A stretch of DNA of 64,000 nucleotides from Mariprofundus ferrinatatus (lineage in GTDB: Bacteria; Pseudomonadota; Zetaproteobacteria; Mariprofundales; Mariprofundaceae), in contig NZ_CP018800.1 in assembly GCF_002795825.1 (NCBI RefSeq), positions 1,736,001 through 1,800,000 on the forward strand, read 5' to 3'. The notes below the pieces were generated by a model. The model was not told where the DNA came from and searched no databases. It was given only the letters and a program-made list of their open reading frames with translations. The translations under genes and the position numbers were made by a program. This document shows positions 20,637 through 28,941 of this stretch, piece after piece (the stretch's first letter is position 1; each line of letters starts with the position of its first letter).

Positions 20637-23591
20637 ATGCTCCTTTCCAAAGTTATGTTCACAGGGATAAAGTTAATAAACTTTGGAGACCATTCAAAAG
20701 AAATGGGCAAGCCATATAGAAAAACCGTATTACTCTTCTTAGCCATGGCTTCAGTTATAGGCTGGGCCTCCTACGAGTATTACGACTTTGAATATAATGC
20801 TAGAAAAGCCCAGATCATTGATCTTGAAATGTTGAACATGGAACGCAGTGAATTCACGATATCTGGACGATTCCAATCTATTATCAGCGATTTGAAAATC
20901 CTCTCCTCTCTATACGAAGTCAATAAGGGAAGAGATATCCCCACCATCGCCCAGCAATTTAAAATCATTTTAACCGAGAAATCACGCTATGACCAAATCA
21001 GGCTAATTGATTTATCTGGTCAGGAAATCGTTCGCATCAACAAGACGGAAGATGGTGCTGTGATCGTCCCGACGCATGAACTCCAAAACAAGAGAGACAG
21101 ATACTACTTTTCTGAAGCCCTGAAACTCGCCAAGAATGAATTTTATATCTCCCCTTTAGATCTCAATATTGAACATGGAGAGGTTGAATATCCTCTTAAG
21201 CCTATGATCAGGTTTTCCACGCCAATTTTCAATTCAAGAGGAAAAATTTCTAGTGTTCTGGTCATCAACTATCTAGCACAAGAGCTACTGAACGCTTATG
21301 AGCAGGCTCATAATATGACCTCTGATGAAGCATCGATTGGAAATATCATGATTCTGAATCAGGATGGATTTTACCTCCATCAAAATGACAGCGCAAAGCT
21401 TTGGGGCTTTATGTTTGATGAAGGTAAAGAGTTCAACTTTGCCAATGACTTTCCAGATGAATGGTTGATTATTAAGAATGCATCCGATGCTCATGCCCAA
21501 CTAGAAACCGAAAACGGATTGTTTATTTATGAATATATTGAGCCATTTCATGAACTAACTTCTATGCTTAGGCACAAAAGCCATGGGGGGGCTGACTGGA
21601 TTACAGTTGCCCATATTCCACGGAGTCAGTTTCAAGCCGAAAAGAGTACGCTCGCCACTAAAATTTTAGCACAATATTTCTTTGCCCTTTTATTGGCTGG
21701 TGGATTATTAATAATAAAAGCCCGATTCGATAAAGCGGACCAAAAGCTATCCGAGGCAAATATAAAAGGGTTGATTCAAAATTCCGCCCTTGAAAGCATT
21801 ATCACATGCAATAAAACTGGATATATTACCGATGCAAATCCAGCCGCGTTAAATCAGTGGAACACCAACTCTGTTGGCATGATGGGCAAGCACATCACAG
21901 ACATTCTTCAACTTTCCGAGTTTACTACTGACTACCTTGAGGCAATTCGATTCAAAGAGCTAAGAGCCAAAGGTTTTGATGGTTCAACGTTTGCTGTTGA
22001 GGCATCCGTATCTAACTTCAAGACCCCGATTTTTGATGGGTTCACTGTATTCCTACACAACATTGATGCGCGAAAAAAACTTGAGGAAGAGCAGGTTAAG
22101 TTATCTAAAGCTATAGAAAGCGCTAACGAGGCAGTTATCCTAACGGATAACCATGGCATCATTGAATATGTCAACCCTGCCCTTGAGCGTCTCTCAGGTT
22201 ATAAGGAAGCTGAATTAATTGGTAAATCGACCGCAATCCTAAATAGCGGCAAGCAAGATAAAGCATTTTACCAGCATCTTTGGAACACAATTAGCAGTGG
22301 CAGAGTGTGGAAAGGAAGCATTATCGACAAAAAAAAGGACGGCACTCTCTATCCCGCGAAACTCACGATATCCCCTATCATAGATAATGATAGAAACATT
22401 ACGCATTATGTTGGAGTTCAGGAGGATCTTACCGAGTTCAATGATATTGAACGCATGTTTCAACAGTCTCAAAAGATGGAAGCCTTAGGAACCCTCGTTG
22501 GAGGCGTGGCCCATGATTTCAACAACACTTTGGCTGGCATAATGGGTAATGCCTATTTGATTGAACGTGCTGTTAAAGACTTACCAAAAGTCAAAGAGAA
22601 AGCATCAATGATTCAAAAGCAGTCAGATCAGGCATCTGGCATGATACGCCAGCTACTGACCTTTTCACGAGTTGATGCTGGTGAATTGCATCCGTTGAAA
22701 CTGTCCACCTTTGTTAAGGAGATCATCAAGTTTTATGAGGTTGCTCTTCCTGAAAACATCAAGTTAATCCAAGAAATTTCTCCGGATGAACTAAACATCA
22801 ACGGAGATGTTAATCTACTTCAACAGGTTCTCATGAACCTATTAAACAATGCCAGAGATGCTGTGTCTTCAGTAGAAAACCCAAAGATAACAGTTAGGTT
22901 GGAGGCAGCTGAGCCTGACGTCTCAATTCAACTATATGTTAATGAACAATGCTCATTGAAGCGTGCCGTTTGCATTTGCATTTCTGACAATGGCACTGGC
23001 ATTAAACCTGAGAATCTTGACCATATTTTTGAACCCTTCTTTACGACTAAGCCCGCAGGACAAGGAACAGGCCTTGGGCTAGCAATGGTCTATGGTGCTA
23101 TTAAATCTCACATGGGCTGCATAGGCGTAAGCAGCGAACTTGGGCATGGAAGCACATTCAAGATCTATCTCCCAATTATATCTCAGGAGATAAGCGGAAC
23201 TGATTTAGAACAAACGAATTTCCTCGAAGGACATGGTGAAGCCATCCTATTAGCTGACGACAATGAGGCCATTCGGGAAGCAACTAAGGAGATGTTAGAA
23301 CTCTTTGGATATAATGTATTGTTAGCCAAATCAGGCAAAGAAGTCATTCAGCTTTATCACGACCATTGCGATAAGATTAAGCTTATCATTTCAGATATTG
23401 TGATGCCGGAAATGAATGGTCCTGATGCCATTAAATCCATCCGTTCGGATCAAGGCAGTGATGTTAAGGTCCTATATATCAGTGGCTATGATTTACCAAA
23501 TGCTCTAGAACAAAATGATGAAGTGGTGTTAAGGAAGCCATTTAGTGCCAAGGACCTAAACATCGCAGTCGCACAAAAACTACATTCCTGA
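20637..23591 (+). CDS. membrane hybrid sensor histidine kinase (element cargo)
   Basis: 984 residues. Helix 1 is about 30-46 and helix 2 about 345-361, enclosing a periplasmic dCache-like sensor of some 300 residues ([19 protein letters not shown] is a typical Cache segment). Two PAS domains follow (about 375-480 and 490-600). The kinase core has the phospho-His in [11 protein letters not shown] (His 626), N-box [10 protein letters not shown] and [15 protein letters not shown] boxes. A C-terminal receiver ends it, phospho-acceptor Asp 920 in [12 protein letters not shown]. No response regulator is encoded in the element. A later ATG at 20703 is possible. Its stop abuts the stop of the convergent ATPase gene with no gap. 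Confidence 0.9.
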   Translation: MLLSKVMFTGIKLINFGDHSKEMGKPYRKTVLLFLAMASVIGWASYEYYDFEYNARKAQIIDLEMLNMERSEFTISGRFQSIISDLKILSSLYEVNKGRDIPTIAQQFKIILTEKSRYDQIRLIDLSGQEIVRINKTEDGAVIVPTHELQNKRDRYYFSEALKLAKNEFYISPLDLNIEHGEVEYPLKPMIRFSTPIFNSRGKISSVLVINYLAQELLNAYEQAHNMTSDEASIGNIMILNQDGFYLHQNDSAKLWGFMFDEGKEFNFANDFPDEWLIIKNASDAHAQLETENGLFIYEYIEPFHELTSMLRHKSHGGADWITVAHIPRSQFQAEKSTLATKILAQYFFALLLAGGLLIIKARFDKADQKLSEANIKGLIQNSALESIITCNKTGYITDANPAALNQWNTNSVGMMGKHITDILQLSEFTTDYLEAIRFKELRAKGFDGSTFAVEASVSNFKTPIFDGFTVFLHNIDARKKLEEEQVKLSKAIESANEAVILTDNHGIIEYVNPALERLSGYKEAELIGKSTAILNSGKQDKAFYQHLWNTISSGRVWKGSIIDKKKDGTLYPAKLTISPIIDNDRNITHYVGVQEDLTEFNDIERMFQQSQKMEALGTLVGGVAHDFNNTLAGIMGNAYLIERAVKDLPKVKEKASMIQKQSDQASGMIRQLLTFSRVDAGELHPLKLSTFVKEIIKFYEVALPENIKLIQEISPDELNINGDVNLLQQVLMNLLNNARDAVSSVENPKITVRLEAAEPDVSIQLYVNEQCSLKRAVCICISDNGTGIKPENLDHIFEPFFTTKPAGQGTGLGLAMVYGAIKSHMGCIGVSSELGHGSTFKIYLPIISQEISGTDLEQTNFLEGHGEAILLADDNEAIREATKEMLELFGYNVLLAKSGKEVIQLYHDHCDKIKLIISDIVMPEMNGPDAIKSIRSDQGSDVKVLYISGYDLPNALEQNDEVVLRKPFSAKDLNIAVAQKLHS

Positions 23592-24620
23592 TCAAACTTT
23601 TAATAACGCACCTCTAAACAGGGTTGGTGCAGCTCCCAGCATGGCAATGCCCTTTCCACTCACAAGATCACTGGCAATTGCAGTCGATTGGCCAAAATAA
23701 GCTCTAGCCATTTCTGCCGTTCTCATACCATAGCCGACTTTTAGCCTTACCTGATTCATAATACCCGATGGCAAACCGCTAGAACTGCTAGGATCTTGAG
23801 TACCAAATATTTGGAACAAACCAACATAACGCCCCCTCATTGCAAGGTGTGTGGCTATTTGAATTATTTCAGATTTCTCATCAAAAAATTGATCCCCTTT
23901 TCTTGGCTCTGTCAGGAAAAGCGGTGATTCGTCCATAAGTACATACTGTGGAAACCACTCATAGCCCATATCACGAGCCTCCAACCAATTATCGACATCA
24001 AGCTCGCGAATAACTTCCTTTCGCTCATCAAAGACACGAGCCATTTCCCGATATACTTCAAGGGCAGCTTCAAGATCTGTTGCCAGATTTTTACAGGGTT
24101 GGCGCCTAAAGTCGTTTCCATCTTTAGTACCCTCAACAATTGTGATGGCCTCAGCTCCCCAAGTTCGCTCTATTTCCTTTAAGAGAACACGAAACAACAT
24201 CGACTTCCCTGATCCAGAAGCACCCGCAACCATCAATACAGGGCTATGTTCGAAGTCTAAAATGATTGGAGAGCCATCCGCATATGTTCCCAACCAGAAG
24301 CTCCCGAACGGGATATTGTCAGGCCTCTCTGAGTAAGGAACCAACTCAGGCAATTTATCCTCTAATAATTCCCAGCGATGAGAACCTAAATCTTTCACCC
24401 CTGTAATTGTTCGATTGAATATGGTGGATAGCCCGTACAAGGCCTTCTCAAATCGATCTGGATCAATGCAATGTGGTGCCACTACATATAACACAGCGTC
24501 CGCATCTCGAAACAGGTTCGGATAAATCCAATTGGTCTCATCCTCTCCATATAGATTGAGATTATTGAACAGCTCAACACATTCACTCAGCTCTTTTTTT
24601 GTTATTGGCTTTACATTCAT
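23592..24620 (-). CDS. FtsK/TcpA-like DNA translocase ATPase
   Basis: 342 residues with no membrane segment. After a 100-residue N-terminal domain comes Walker A VAGASGSGKSMLFRVLLKEI (residues 131-150), Walker B PQYVLMDESPLF (near 226-234) and the sensor segment HLAMRGRYVGLFQIFGTQDP, then GKGIAMLGAAPTLFRGAL. This order is that of FtsK/SpoIIIE/TraB motors, which pump double-stranded DNA or couple it to a conjugative channel. The Zot ATPase of filamentous phages differs in having Walker A at the extreme N-terminus. The start overlaps the stop of the 65-residue membrane protein (ATGA), suggesting that the small protein anchors this ATPase; inference. Confidence 0.8.
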   Translation of the reverse strand: MNVKPITKKELSECVELFNNLNLYGEDETNWIYPNLFRDADAVLYVVAPHCIDPDRFEKALYGLSTIFNRTITGVKDLGSHRWELLEDKLPELVPYSERPDNIPFGSFWLGTYADGSPIILDFEHSPVLMVAGASGSGKSMLFRVLLKEIERTWGAEAITIVEGTKDGNDFRRQPCKNLATDLEAALEVYREMARVFDERKEVIRELDVDNWLEARDMGYEWFPQYVLMDESPLFLTEPRKGDQFFDEKSEIIQIATHLAMRGRYVGLFQIFGTQDPSSSSGLPSGIMNQVRLKVGYGMRTAEMARAYFGQSTAIASDLVSGKGIAMLGAAPTLFRGALLKV

Positions 24621-24814
24621 GACTGCAAAACTCTTATGACATAGTTAACTGCTGCATTGAATGTATCAGGGCTTTTGAGATGCCATATGGCTAACCCCAT
24701 GCCGATAAAAAATAGCAGCGCACTTCCGAGAGACTTCCGTTTCTGAAGTCTCTCAGCAGCAGCTTTTTCTGGGTCTTTAGGAATTGCATGGGGCCTGGCC
24801 TTATTCAGCTTCAT
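24617..24814 (-). CDS. small single-span membrane protein of the element
   Basis: 65 residues: a basic N-terminal half rich in Lys, Arg and Ala, one membrane helix (about 29-46, GSALLFFIGMGLAIWHL) and a short C-terminal tail. No signal peptide, and the charge layout does not match a filamentous-phage coat protein (which has an acidic N-terminus). Overlaps the ATPase by 4 bp and the preceding 70-residue gene by 14 bp. Unrecognised; a membrane anchor for the ATPase is the natural guess. Confidence 0.6.
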   Translation of the reverse strand: MKLNKARPHAIPKDPEKAAAERLQKRKSLGSALLFFIGMGLAIWHLKSPDTFNAAVNYVIRVLQS

Positions 24815-25013
24815 CGCAGTACCTCATCTGTGCAGCAGCAAGACGAGCCTCAAACTCAACCAAGTCTTTCTCGGCCAATCTCAATGCATGAGATATCAAT
24901 TGCTCATCACTTAATCCGTATCTTTCACACAAGGCTTCCAAGTGATTTGCGGTGATTGATTCGATATCTATCTGATAATGCTTTGGAATCGTTTTCATAG
25001 TCGCCGATTCCAT
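24801..25013 (-). CDS. small element protein, helical
   Basis: 70 residues, soluble, mostly helical by composition (HLEALCERYGLSDEQLISHALRLAEKDLVEFEARLAAAQ). Starts at the base after the TAA of the OB-fold-like gene. An internal ATG at 24998 is possible. No family recognised; a small DNA-binding or regulatory protein is conceivable but not shown. Confidence 0.5.
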   Translation of the reverse strand: MESATMKTIPKHYQIDIESITANHLEALCERYGLSDEQLISHALRLAEKDLVEFEARLAAAQMRYCDEAE

Positions 25014-25244
25014 TTAGTTCACAAAACCAACGAGCTGAAATTTATCTTTAGCCCAAGCGCTAACCTTTACTTGAACCTCTAGCTCATCACCGATGCTGAT
25101 TTTCTTAGTCGAATATATTTTGCACCAAGTTGTGAAGATGGAGCCGTTATCGTTCTCATGGGCAAATTGAACATTGTAAAACGGCTTTTTCCCATCCGGT
25201 TCCTTTAGACTTACTGAATTTACTTTTCCCTTTATATAAAGCAT
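25014..25244 (-). CDS. small OB-fold-like protein of the element
   Basis: 76 residues alternating beta-prone strands and charged turns: MLYIKGKVNSVSLKE, FYNVQFAHENDNGSIFTTWCK, ISIGDELEVQVKVSAW. The size and pattern resemble a single-stranded-DNA-binding OB fold, which would suit a rolling-circle element, but similarity to a named family is not certain. It has an AGGAGG site 8 nt upstream, and that site is inside a perfect 7-bp hairpin. First gene of the 76-70-65-ATPase unit. Confidence 0.5.
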   Translation of the reverse strand: MLYIKGKVNSVSLKEPDGKKPFYNVQFAHENDNGSIFTTWCKIYSTKKISIGDELEVQVKVSAWAKDKFQLVGFVN

Positions 25245-25253
25245 GTGTCATTC

Positions 25254-25273
25254 CTCCTGTTGTCTGACAGGAG
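25254..25273 (-). promoter_or_regulatory. hairpin covering the ribosome site of the 76-residue gene
   Basis: On the minus strand CTCCTGT and ACAGGAG pair perfectly around a 6-nt loop; the 3' arm contains most of the AGGAGG ribosome site of the small gene. This could limit translation until opened. Confidence 0.45.
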
Positions 25274-25335
25274 TTATGTACTTGTTGCTGGCGACTATAT
25301 TCAGTCAATACATAGATATTGCAGTATAGGCATTC

Positions 25336-27066
25336 CTACTTTGTATAGAGATGGGACAAATCAACATCATATTTGATCGCTTCCACTGTCTTTTTCAGGG
25401 TAATATAACCAAACCCCTTACCGTATGTGGTACGTCCCTCTCCGGAAAGCTTATGACCAACAAGCGCATCCTGCTCCTCTGAGAGAACACCTGGGTTCTT
25501 CATCAGCATATCGCAGACTGTGTGCCGCCAATTGTGGAATGACTTTCCAAAACGCCCCTTTCTGAAGCGATATCCATACCGTTTGCTCATGTAGTAAGAC
25601 CATGATCCGTTTGGTCCCCTGTTTAAATCAAAGACTTGGTTGGACCCTTTCTTTTTTCTCTCCTCAACATAGTCAAGAAATCCCAATTTCACTAATTCAC
25701 TATGGATTGGAACCATCCGAATAGCTGACGTTCTTTTTACTTCTTTGTCATCCAGTTCATTGATATCAAAAACCCAACCACTGCTATCATCTTGGGCAAT
25801 ATGTTTCACATCATCAATTTTGAGCTGACAAATTTCACCAAGCCTTGCACCGGTAAAAGCCCCAATAAGCATAATCCAGAAATTCTCTGGCTTGCTCCTA
25901 TCATTCTTCACCCAAACATCCATTTCACAAAAAATCTTCTGAACCTCTTGCTGTGTAAATGGTTCTTTTTCATTCTCCTCAGTTTTTGACGAACGAAGAG
26001 TTTTATTCTCAGTATAATTCTTATCCATCAGATCGTTGTTTACTGCATAATTAAACATGGGACTGATAGTGCTGTTGTATTTATTAATGGTTTTTATTGC
26101 CAACAAAGGCACGCCATTTTTCTCATGATCTTGTTCAAGAATTTCGCTAATAGATAGATTGGGATATTTTTTTCGCGCATTAGCTGGCATTTTGTTTTTC
26201 AGCGTTGATAGAAAATCTGTAATTGTCTTATGTGTTATGGACGACACTTTGATATCACCCATTATTTCAATGAACAAAGCATATACTGATTTACACAATT
26301 TCAACGTCTCTGGCTTTATATCAGGTCTAGTAGCCAGATATTCCTCAGCCAGTTCTGAAAAAGTCATCGTATTATTCAACAATTTTGTTGCTTGGGAATC
26401 AGAAGAAGGAACCTGTGGTGTCTTTTTATTCTTAATTTCCTGAAGCATCTTTGCATCTTCAAAGAGCCCTAATCGCTTGAGCTTGTCGGTAAGCAGTCTC
26501 TCTTGGATTGCATCAAACTCGTCAGCATTTTCAGGGTCTTCCCAGCTGACTTGAACGGAGGCATCTCCAATAAAAGAAGTTTCATCTATCATTGCTTGGA
26601 TACCTGCTGCATCCGCATGGGCTAGGGCAGTAGCTATAGTAATCTGGGGAATTGGCTCACTAGCACCCACTCTAAACAATTCAGCTCCCTTTACTTCGAT
26701 AGGAACAGCTGGAATAGGCTTGGCAGGGTCAGAGAAATATAGCAGGCGGCCTCTAAGTGCATTCACTACGCCAGAAAGAACTGCATCGCCTTGGGCTATA
26801 TGTGTAGCAATCGCATCCTGTTTGATTTTCATATCTCGAAGTGGATCGAAAGAATCCGCCATTTTCCCCTTCCCCCTCAGTTCTCGGAAATACTTCTCTA
26901 CCTCAATATTTAAAGCATTATGACGGAGAATAGCCAGAGACCTTTCCCTAGTCCTCAGGCTTTTTTTAATTTCCCGTTTCCGAATGATGGGGCGTAAATC
27001 TTCTGGAACGACTCTGCGGTAATAAAAGACAAAATATTTATTTTTCTGAAGATACTCTACAGCCAC
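25336..27066 (-). CDS. int: tyrosine integrase of the element
   Basis: 576 residues from a GTG at 27066, chosen because CGGAG lies 6 nt before it; the frame is open from an ATG at 27105, which falls between two TGTACA repeats. The catalytic domain has the Arg in TGARLGEICQL, HNWRHTV as the His-X-X-Arg box and the tyrosine in RTTYGKGF, 28 residues from the end. The N-terminal 250 residues resemble phage-type integrases with a DUF6538-like arm-binding part. It sits beside tRNA-Pro and reads into the element, the usual arrangement for tRNA-targeting integrases. Frame intact, so it may be functional. Confidence 0.9.
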   Translation of the reverse strand: MAVEYLQKNKYFVFYYRRVVPEDLRPIIRKREIKKSLRTRERSLAILRHNALNIEVEKYFRELRGKGKMADSFDPLRDMKIKQDAIATHIAQGDAVLSGVVNALRGRLLYFSDPAKPIPAVPIEVKGAELFRVGASEPIPQITIATALAHADAAGIQAMIDETSFIGDASVQVSWEDPENADEFDAIQERLLTDKLKRLGLFEDAKMLQEIKNKKTPQVPSSDSQATKLLNNTMTFSELAEEYLATRPDIKPETLKLCKSVYALFIEIMGDIKVSSITHKTITDFLSTLKNKMPANARKKYPNLSISEILEQDHEKNGVPLLAIKTINKYNSTISPMFNYAVNNDLMDKNYTENKTLRSSKTEENEKEPFTQQEVQKIFCEMDVWVKNDRSKPENFWIMLIGAFTGARLGEICQLKIDDVKHIAQDDSSGWVFDINELDDKEVKRTSAIRMVPIHSELVKLGFLDYVEERKKKGSNQVFDLNRGPNGSWSYYMSKRYGYRFRKGRFGKSFHNWRHTVCDMLMKNPGVLSEEQDALVGHKLSGEGRTTYGKGFGYITLKKTVEAIKYDVDLSHLYTK

Positions 27067-27081
27067 GAAAACTCCGTTAGT

Positions 27082-27115
27082 TGTACAGGCGGATGTACCA
27101 GCCACATGTACAAGT
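27082..27115. repeat. right-end TGTACA repeats
   Basis: TGTACAGGC (27082-27090), TGTACCAGC (27094-27102) and TGTACAAGT (27107-27115) start 12 and 13 bp apart, matching the two copies near attL. They lie just upstream of the integrase start, so they could also serve its autoregulation. Confidence 0.6.
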
Positions 27116-27172
27116 TAGGAGTTCAATAAATTTTAGCGCTGTAAGGTCTTGATAAAGAATACCATTATTAGA

Positions 27173-27195
27173 AAATGGTCGGGGTGAGAGGATTC
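27173..27195. repeat. right attachment site (attR) in tRNA-Pro
   Basis: The 23-bp copy of the element repeat, lying in the 3' end of the tRNA-Pro gene so that the tRNA stays whole after integration. Confidence 0.87.
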
Positions 27196-27252
27196 GAACC
27201 TCCGGCCTTACCGTCCCGAACGGTACGCGCTACCAGGCTGCGCCACACCCCG
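27176..27252 (-). tRNA. tRNA-Pro (CGG)
   Basis: 77 nt with encoded CCA (27176-27178). The acceptor CGGGGTG pairs with CACCCCG, and the anticodon stem TACCG/CGGTA encloses TTCGGGA, giving anticodon CGG. It is the integration target of the adjacent element. Confidence 0.96.
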
Positions 27253-27270
27253 CCCGGTCGAAGATGCCGC

Positions 27271-27299
27271 ATTTTAATGAAGGGAAGTCTGCACATCAA
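27271..27299 (-). promoter_or_regulatory. predicted promoter of tRNA-Pro
   Basis: On the minus strand TTGATG (27294-27299) and TAAAAT (27271-27276) are exactly 17 bp apart, about 18 bp before the tRNA. Confidence 0.55.
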
Positions 27300-27328
27300 G
27301 GAGACCGAATGTGCAAACAGGAATCTCT

Positions 27329-28318
27329 CTAGAAAGGCCTGTGTGCAGAGAAATCGGCCAGTTCGCCAAGTAACAACCTGATTTCACTGTTGCTGTTTTC
27401 AGGAAGACGCAGTTTGGCGCGTTCGGCATAATCTCTGGCGCGTTGCATTGCATAGCCAGCGCCATCCTGGGCCGTCACGCGCTCACGCACCCACTCACGA
27501 TCGCCATCCTCATAGCACCCTCGCTCGGCAATATCTTCAACCCGTTTTCTTAACTCAGCATCGCGTTGCATGGCATGGATCAGAGGCAGGGTAATCTTCC
27601 CCTCCTCCAGATCGTGACCGACAGGCTTACCAGCCTCTTCCGCTTCAGCAAGATAGTCGAGTGCATCGTCCATAAGCTGGAATGCGACACCGAGGCACAT
27701 TCCGTAATCGGCAAGATCAGCCACAACATCGGCAGACTCACCGGAAACATGTGCCCCAACCTCAGTAGCCGCCTTAAACAGAACCGCTGTCTTACGCTCA
27801 ATCACCTCCAGACACTCGGCTTCAGTCATCTCCATATGGAAGGTGCGTGAAAGCTGCAGCACCTCCCCCTCTGCAAGGGCATTGGTGACATCACTCATAA
27901 GCTTAAGCATTGCCATATCGCCATCGGCAACCATCATCTGGAAAGCTCGGGAGAAGAGGTAGTCGCCCACAAGCACACTGGCCTGATTGCCCCAGACGCC
28001 GTTGGCGGACGGGCTGCCGCGACGCTGATCCGATGAGTCGACAACATCATCATGCAACAGTGATGCCGTATGAATAAACTCGACTACTACGGAGAGCGGA
28101 ATATGGCGGTCTCCGCTGTAATCAAACAGGCGGGCAATCAGAAGTGAGAGTAATGGGCGCAGACGCTTGCCGCCACTATTAACGATATAGTGGCCGATAG
28201 CCGGAATCATCATGATATCGGACTGCAGATTCTCATGGATACAGGCATCTACCCGTTCCATATCCATCCTGCACAGCTCGGTTGCACGCTCCAGCGGGGA
28301 AATCATTGTCTCACTCAC
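27329..28318 (-). CDS. ispB: octaprenyl/polyprenyl diphosphate synthase
   Basis: 329 residues. Both aspartate-rich motifs of trans-prenyltransferases are visible: LLHDDVVDSSDQRRG (first DDxxD) and QLMDDALDYLAE (second), with the GGKRLRPLLSLLIA segment upstream. It makes the long prenyl tail of quinones; octaprenyl is the usual product in proteobacteria but chain length cannot be read here. It is divergent from maf. Confidence 0.92.
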   Translation of the reverse strand: MSETMISPLERATELCRMDMERVDACIHENLQSDIMMIPAIGHYIVNSGGKRLRPLLSLLIARLFDYSGDRHIPLSVVVEFIHTASLLHDDVVDSSDQRRGSPSANGVWGNQASVLVGDYLFSRAFQMMVADGDMAMLKLMSDVTNALAEGEVLQLSRTFHMEMTEAECLEVIERKTAVLFKAATEVGAHVSGESADVVADLADYGMCLGVAFQLMDDALDYLAEAEEAGKPVGHDLEEGKITLPLIHAMQRDAELRKRVEDIAERGCYEDGDREWVRERVTAQDGAGYAMQRARDYAERAKLRLPENSNSEIRLLLGELADFSAHRPF

Positions 28319-28380
28319 GGGCTGTGCATCGTAAGCGGGATGTTCGTGCCGTCAAGCTTGAGGCAGGCTATGCTACGCCC

Positions 28381-28941
28381 ATGGAAGTTATTCTCGCCTC
28401 CCGTTCACCCCGCCGCCTCTTCCTTTTGCAGGCCGCAGGCCTTGCCGTCGAAGTGCGTCCATCGCATATCGACGAAACAGCTCTCACTGGAGAAAGCGTG
28501 GAGGATACCGTTAAACGGCTCTGCAGAGAGAAGGCGCTTGCCTGCAAGGTCGATAGCGATATCCCAGTTATCGCGGCCGACACCCTGGTTGCAATCCACG
28601 GCGAAGCGCTCGGACAGCCACGTGACCTCACCCATGCCAAACAGATGCTGATGAAGCTCTCGGGACATGAACACCAGGTCCTCACTGCCGTATGTGTACG
28701 GGTGGGTGAAAACATCGCAAGTGACTGTATTCGCACCAGTGTGAGGTTCCGTGAAATCAGTGAAACCGAGATCGAGACCTACCTGCTGCACAACGAGATA
28801 CTGGATAAAGCGGGCAGTTATGCCATTCAGGGGGGCGCAGCATCGTTTATCGAAGCGATTGAAGGGCCTCTCGATAATGTTATCGGTTTGCCGGTTGCCA
28901 CAACCCTGCATATGATTGCTGAAATGAAGGATATGCAATGA
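28381..28941 (+). CDS. maf: Maf nucleoside triphosphate pyrophosphatase
   Basis: 186 residues from the ATG at 28381 (MEVILASRSPRRLFLLQ); the frame is open from 28282 but that part is not family-like. Conserved motifs SRSPRR, IAADTLVAIHGEALGQP and DKAGSYAIQGGAASFIE identify Maf, which hydrolyses non-canonical dTTP/UTP-type nucleotides. Its stop overlaps the rng start (ATGA), a standard maf-rng pair. Confidence 0.93.
   Translation: MEVILASRSPRRLFLLQAAGLAVEVRPSHIDETALTGESVEDTVKRLCREKALACKVDSDIPVIAADTLVAIHGEALGQPRDLTHAKQMLMKLSGHEHQVLTAVCVRVGENIASDCIRTSVRFREISETEIETYLLHNEILDKAGSYAIQGGAASFIEAIEGPLDNVIGLPVATTLHMIAEMKDMQ

Larger units (their letters stand above)
19479..27195. mobile_element. integrative element in tRNA-Pro with HUH Rep, FtsK-like pump and hybrid kinase
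   Basis: A perfect 23-bp repeat, one copy in the 3' end of tRNA-Pro (27173-27195) and one at 19479-19501, bounds a unit of 7,694 bp. Inside are a tyrosine integrase beside the tRNA, three tiny genes, an FtsK/TcpA-like ATPase, a hybrid histidine kinase and a rolling-circle initiator at the far end. The DNA is visibly AT-richer than the flanks. No coat, adsorption, secretin or Zot-type gene is seen, so it does not look like a filamentous prophage; the combination of Rep, FtsK-like ATPase and integrase recalls actinomycete and Tn916-type elements that replicate by rolling circle. Mobility is inferred. Confidence 0.87.

Noticed and set aside
19626-27066. A filamentous phage (inovirus) genome
   Set aside because: Rep and a possible ssDNA-binding protein fit, but the ATPase has its Walker A at residue 133 in an FtsK-like context, and no coat, adsorption or secretin gene is seen.
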